Made by a program: the position numbers and the translations under genes. Positions 60,322 to 64,000 of a DNA stretch of 64,000 nucleotides are shown here, piece after piece. Source of the stretch: Chryseobacterium sp. FH1. GTDB taxonomy: Bacteria; Bacteroidota; Bacteroidia; Flavobacteriales; Weeksellaceae. The DNA lies in NCBI RefSeq assembly GCF_000735135.1, contig NZ_JPLZ01000003.1:175778-239777 (forward strand), written 5' to 3'. The notes beneath the pieces are model-generated. The model made no database searches, had not been told where the DNA came from, and saw only the letters and a list, made by a program, of their open reading frames with translations. The stretch's first letter is position 1. Every line of letters begins with the position of its first letter.

Positions 60322-60339
60322 GCTCCGTAGGAGCGTAAT
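60322..60339 (+). repeat. CTCCGTAGGAG-family repeat, copy 5
   Basis: GCTCCGTAGGAGC palindrome followed by GTAATA, 20 bases upstream of thrA. Confidence 0.75.
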
Positions 60340-60359
60340 ATATAATAGAAAACAAAAGA

Positions 60360-62803
60360 TGAAAATTTTAAAATTTGGAGGAACTTCAGTCGGAAGTTTG
60401 GAAGCACTGAAGAATGTAAAATCAATCGTTGAAAAAGAATTCAACCAAAATGAACCTTTGATGGTGGTTTGTTCCGCATTTTCAGGAATTACAAACTCAC
60501 TTTTGTTGTCCGCGGAAGAGGCGTTGCTACAAAATGATTTCTCAGAGATATTGAAAGTCGCAGAAGAAAAACATTACCAAATCATCTCAGGATTGTTGCC
60601 AAGAACTTCTCAGAATCCTTTATTAATGATGGTGAAAGTGAGTTTCAATGAGATTGAAGATATTCTTTTCAGCGTCAAAAACTTGGGCGAATTATCGGGC
60701 AGAGTCAAAGACAGATTGTTGGCTTACGGCGAACAAATGTCCAGTAAAATCATCGCAACTTATCTTCAATCAGAAAATTTCCCTGCGACTTACAAAGATG
60801 CGAGAGAATTGATTGTCACAGATTCAAACTTCGGAAATGCGTCCGTCGATTTCATAAAAACCAATGAAAATCTTAAGAATTGGAATCTTGAAAACCAAAT
60901 TTATATAGTGACAGGTTTCATTTCGCAAGATAAAAATCAAGATGCGACAACACTCGGAAGAGGTGGTTCGGATTATACTTCAGCGATTTTAGGCTCAGGT
61001 TTAAAAGCTAAAGAAATCCAAATCTGGACAGACGTTGATGGTTTTATGACAGCCGACCCGAGATTAGTAAAGAATGCATTTTCTCAGCCAGAACTCAGTT
61101 ATCAGGAAGCGATGGAAATGTCCTATTTCGGAGCAAAAGTCATCTATCCGCCAACAATGATTCCGGCCATCGAAAGTCAAATTCCAATTTTCATTAAGAA
61201 TACTTTCAATCCGGAAAATCCAGGAACTTTGATTCAACAAAAATCCGAAGTTTCAAAAGGTCTAATCAAAGGAATTGTCTCCATCGAGAAAACCTGTCTC
61301 GTCAATATCACAGGAAACGGAATGGTTGGAATGAAGGGTTTCAGCGGAAGGTTGTTCAATGCTTTGGCAAAATATGACGTCAATGTCATTTTGATTACGC
61401 AGGCGAGTTCGGAACACAGCATTTCTTTTGTGGTCAATTTTAATGATGAGAAAAAAGCCGAAAAAGCCATCCGGGAAGAATTTGAATTTGAAATCAATGC
61501 CAACAAGATCGATGAACCGCAGTTCGATAATGAGCTAAGTATTCTTTCGGTGGTCGGCGAGAATATGAAAAAAACGAGAGGAATCAGCGGAAAATTTTTT
61601 AGCGCTTTGGGCAAAAATGGAATCAATATCATCGCCATTGCACAAGGTTCTTCTGAGCTCAATATTTCAGCTGTCATTGAAAGAAATGAACTCTCAAAAG
61701 CCCTGAATGTTGTCCACGATTCGCTCTTACTTTCGCCAGTAAAAACCTTCAATGTGATGTTCGCTGGAACAGGAAATATCGGTAAAGAACTCTTCAAACA
61801 ACTTAAAAGAGAGAAAGAAAATCTGGAGAAAAATCACCAAATCAAAATCAATGTTATAGGCGTAACAAATAGCCGACAAATGATTATTTCAGAAAATGAA
61901 AGCTTGAATTTTGACTTAAATGAAATTTTAGATAAAAATTTAGAAAATGCTAATTTAGAATATTTTATAAATTCTATTTCAAGTAAAAATTTACCTAATT
62001 TGGTTTTTATAGATAATACTTCTAGCGAAGATGTGGTAAGTCATTATCCTCAATTTTTTGAGAATAATATTTCAATTGTAACTTGCAACAAAAAAGGAAA
62101 TTCTTCAGCTTACGAGCAGTACAGCAAATTCAAAAGATTTGCGAAAAAGAACAACGTCAGTTTCCTCTATGAAACAAATGTTGGCGCCGGACTTCCAATT
62201 ATCAAAACGCTGAACGACCTCTGGATTTCTGGAGACGAAATTCTGAAAATAGAAGCCATTTTATCAGGAACGATTTCTTACATTTTTAATAATTATGTTG
62301 GCGAAAAATCTTTCGCTGAAGTTGTGAGAACAGCTCAAGAATTAGGTTACACAGAACCCGACCCAAGAGACGATTTGAACGGAATGGATTTCTCCAGAAA
62401 GATGCTGATTCTTGGAAGAGAAATTGGCTTACCTTTGGAAATGTCCGATGTCAACATCAAAGATTTTCTTCCGGAAGCTTGCCTCAAAGCAGATTCGATT
62501 CCGAGTTTTTATGACGAGTTAGAAAAGAACGAACCTTACTTTTCATCATTCAAAAATGAAGCAGAGAATTCTGGTCAAAAACTCAGACTAATCGGAATTC
62601 TGGAAGACGGAAAAATCAACATCGAAGTCAAAATGGTTGATGCCCATCACGCTTTCTACGGGCTGTCAGGAAGCGATAATATCATTTCATTCACCACTTC
62701 AAGGTACAAAAACACGCCATTGGTGGTCAAAGGTCCAGGCGCCGGCGCAGAAGTTACCGCCGCAGGCGTTTTCGCAGATTTGGTAAGAGTTACGGCTCAG
62801 TAA
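60360..62803 (+). CDS. thrA: Bifunctional aspartate kinase / homoserine dehydrogenase I
   Basis: The 814-residue fusion starts with the aspartokinase motif KILKFGGTSVGS, has LGRGGSDYTSAIL and two ACT-type regulatory repeats (about residues 310-460), then the homoserine dehydrogenase Rossmann FAGTGNIGKELF near residue 470 and its catalytic ETNVGAGLPII and GMDFSRKMLILGREIG. It phosphorylates aspartate and reduces the semialdehyde to homoserine, feeding threonine, isoleucine and methionine. The ACT repeats suggest feedback by threonine. Expression is controlled by the attenuator upstream. thrB follows after 90 bases. Confidence 0.95.
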
Positions 62804-62893
62804 TCATAAAAGATAAACGATAATTGTTAGTTGATTTCAATTCATCGTTTTAATAAAATATCATTTATCACTCATTATTTATCAATTATAAAA

Positions 62894-63823
62894 ATGGATT
62901 CTATAAAAGTTTTCGCTCCCGCAACAGTCGCCAACGTTGTTTGTGGCTACGATATTCTCGGTTTTGCCATTGATGAACCAGGCGACGAAATCATCCTGAC
63001 AAAAAACGATTCCAACAAAATCACCATCACAAAAATAGAAGGTGACGGCGGAAAACTTCCCAAAGACCCAGAAAAAAATGTAGTTTCCCACGTCATTCGA
63101 TTGTTTTTGGAAAAGATAAATTCAACCCAAGGAATCGATATCGAGCTGTACAAAAAAATGCCTTTAAACAGCGGAATGGGTTCCAGCGCAGCGAGTAGCG
63201 TTGCGGCTTTGGTCGCCATTAATGAATTGATGGGAAAGCCTTTTTCTCGTCAAGAATTGTTGCCACTGGCAATGGAAGGTGAACGAATCGCCTGCGGAAA
63301 TGCCCACGCAGACAACGTTGCGCCGGCACTTATGGGCGGAATGGTTTTGGTCAGAAGTTACGAACCGTTGGATGCGCTCAAGTTGCCTTATCCAAAGGAT
63401 TTGTCCGTGGTTTCCGTTCATCCGCACGTAGATGTTCCCACAGGCGAAGCGAGAAAAATCATCAAGGAAAGAATCAGCCTGAAATCTGCCGTTCAGCAAT
63501 GGGGAAATATCGCAGGATTGGTCGCCGGATTTAGCACCAACGACCTTGGTTTGGTCAGCCGAAGTCTCGAGGACGTCATCATAGAGCCAGTTCGCGCGAT
63601 GTTGATTCCGTATTTTTATGAGATGAAACAACTCGCTCTGGACAATGGCGCGATTGGTTTTGGGATTTCCGGTTCCGGTCCGTCGGTTTTCGCTTTGTGC
63701 GAAAAGAAAGAAATTGCAGAATTTATTTCACATAAAATCAAAGAGTTACTCAATCAAAAAAATATAGAAAGCGAATCATTCGTCACAAAAATCAACGACG
63801 AAGGCGCACGAGTGATTAATTAA
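62894..63823 (+). CDS. thrB: Homoserine kinase
   Basis: I start at 62894 (MDSIKVFAPATVANVVCGYD); the longer frame from 62831 has an unrelated N-terminus. The 309-residue GHMP kinase has the ATP loop PLNSGMGSSAASSVAALVAI and the C-terminal FGISGSGPSVFALC. It phosphorylates homoserine for threonine synthase. thrC is expected next, beyond the right edge of the window, although a structured RNA on the opposite strand follows first. Confidence 0.95.
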   Translation: MDSIKVFAPATVANVVCGYDILGFAIDEPGDEIILTKNDSNKITITKIEGDGGKLPKDPEKNVVSHVIRLFLEKINSTQGIDIELYKKMPLNSGMGSSAASSVAALVAINELMGKPFSRQELLPLAMEGERIACGNAHADNVAPALMGGMVLVRSYEPLDALKLPYPKDLSVVSVHPHVDVPTGEARKIIKERISLKSAVQQWGNIAGLVAGFSTNDLGLVSRSLEDVIIEPVRAMLIPYFYEMKQLALDNGAIGFGISGSGPSVFALCEKKEIAEFISHKIKELLNQKNIESESFVTKINDEGARVIN

Positions 63824-63828
63824 AATTA

Positions 63829-63915
63829 TTTGGGCAGCTATTTCCGCCTTCCGTTCCCAATCTTTTTGCCAAAGCTTTTCCAGCCACAAAAAAGGATTTC
63901 CACTCCTTTAGATTT
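63829..63915 (-). ncRNA. Structured RNA candidate resembling the flavo-1 motif, copy 2
   Basis: Read on the minus strand: GGAGTGGAAATCCTTTTTT, then GCAAAAAGATTGGGAACGGA, then GCTGCCCAAA. It shares GTGG-ATCCTTTTT, CAAAAAGAT, AACGGA and GCCCAAA in the same order as the copy at 15935-16120. It lies directly after thrB on the opposite strand. Ends are approximate. Confidence 0.5.
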
Positions 63916-64000
63916 GCAATAATAAAATATGATTGGAAAATATTAAATTTAGAAAAGAGAAAAGCATTTAATTAAACTTTGCTCCGCTCCGGGAAAAACC
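63916..64000. other. Window edge, no gene visible
   Basis: AT-rich, ending in TTTGCTCCGCTCCGGGAAAAACC. The GC-rich end may be the start of another repeat or RNA; not enough is visible to say. Confidence 0.3.

Larger units (their letters stand above)
60009..60359. other. thr operon regulatory leader region
   Basis: This 351-base stretch holds a promoter, a threonine-rich leader peptide, a pause hairpin, a strong terminator and two copies of the CTCCGTAGGAG repeat before thrA. No other gene is present. Confidence 0.8.

Noticed and set aside
61234..61797. Antisense frame of 187 residues within thrA
   Set aside because: It is the shadow of a well-conserved gene, with Ser/Phe-rich composition and no family match.
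1..64000. tRNA or rRNA genes
   Set aside because: I read no cloverleaf with a TTCRA loop or rRNA signature in any spacer.

Overview
The window comes from an AT-rich Bacteroidota chromosome, most likely the Flavobacteriia family Weeksellaceae (Chryseobacterium / Epilithonimonas / Elizabethkingia group). The evidence is: type IX secretion C-terminal sorting domains, a GLPGLI protein, promoters with the Bacteroidota -7 box TAnnTTTG and no Shine-Dalgarno sequences, a DnaG primase that has lost its zinc ligands, pdhA next to the E2 gene without E1-beta, and a GOB-like B3 metallo-beta-lactamase. I see no rRNA, tRNA, prophage, CRISPR array or intact insertion sequence. Most of the window is ordinary core chromosome, and the novelty lies in the spaces between genes.

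Layout. 1-9.6 kb: envelope and secreted proteins (two large paralogous macroglobulin/plug proteins, a type IX-sorted beta-helix protein), hydrolases, an aldo/keto reductase and an RRM protein. 9.6-15.4 kb: a PAP2 / BlaI-like / DUF4153 operon, then pyruvate dehydrogenase E1-alpha and E2. 15.5-16.2 kb: a repeat-rich spacer with palindromic CTCCGTAGGAG repeats, a 145-bp MITE-like element and a structured RNA candidate. 16.2-25 kb: DUF2490, a Mesh1-like ppGpp hydrolase, FtsK, the CcsBA cytochrome c maturation fusion and a lipoprotein tyrosine phosphatase. 25-31.6 kb: three tandem secreted paralogues, a type IX-sorted M1 aminopeptidase, the metallo-beta-lactamase and small genes. 31.7-38.3 kb: TauE/DUF1634, purK and purE (separated by two opposite genes) and tyrA. 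38.5-45 kb: an antiporter, a LytS/LytTR two-component pair, alanine dehydrogenase and TsaE. 45-54.5 kb: DnaG, ClpP, a bifunctional nuclease, a nucleoside permease, an aldehyde dehydrogenase, isochorismate synthase with a thioesterase, and an acyltransferase. 54.5-60 kb: a candidate 20-residue peptide gene, GLPGLI, PspC/PadR, and SDR/AraC. 60-64 kb: the threonine operon (thrA, thrB), cut by the window end.

Regulation readable in the sequence. Two amino-acid operons have attenuators. The thr operon has a leader peptide with nine Thr codons, a pause hairpin, a competing antiterminator and a strong terminator. tyrA is preceded by a 15-residue leader containing Tyr-Tyr-Tyr and a terminator hairpin 22 bases before its start. 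The PadR/PspC operon carries two palindromes over its -7 and -33 boxes, and the SDR gene next to an AraC regulator has three direct repeats in place of a -33 box. Three genes have TATATTTG exactly four bases before the start codon, which suggests leaderless mRNAs. A second copy of the structured RNA candidate lies at the right edge on the minus strand.
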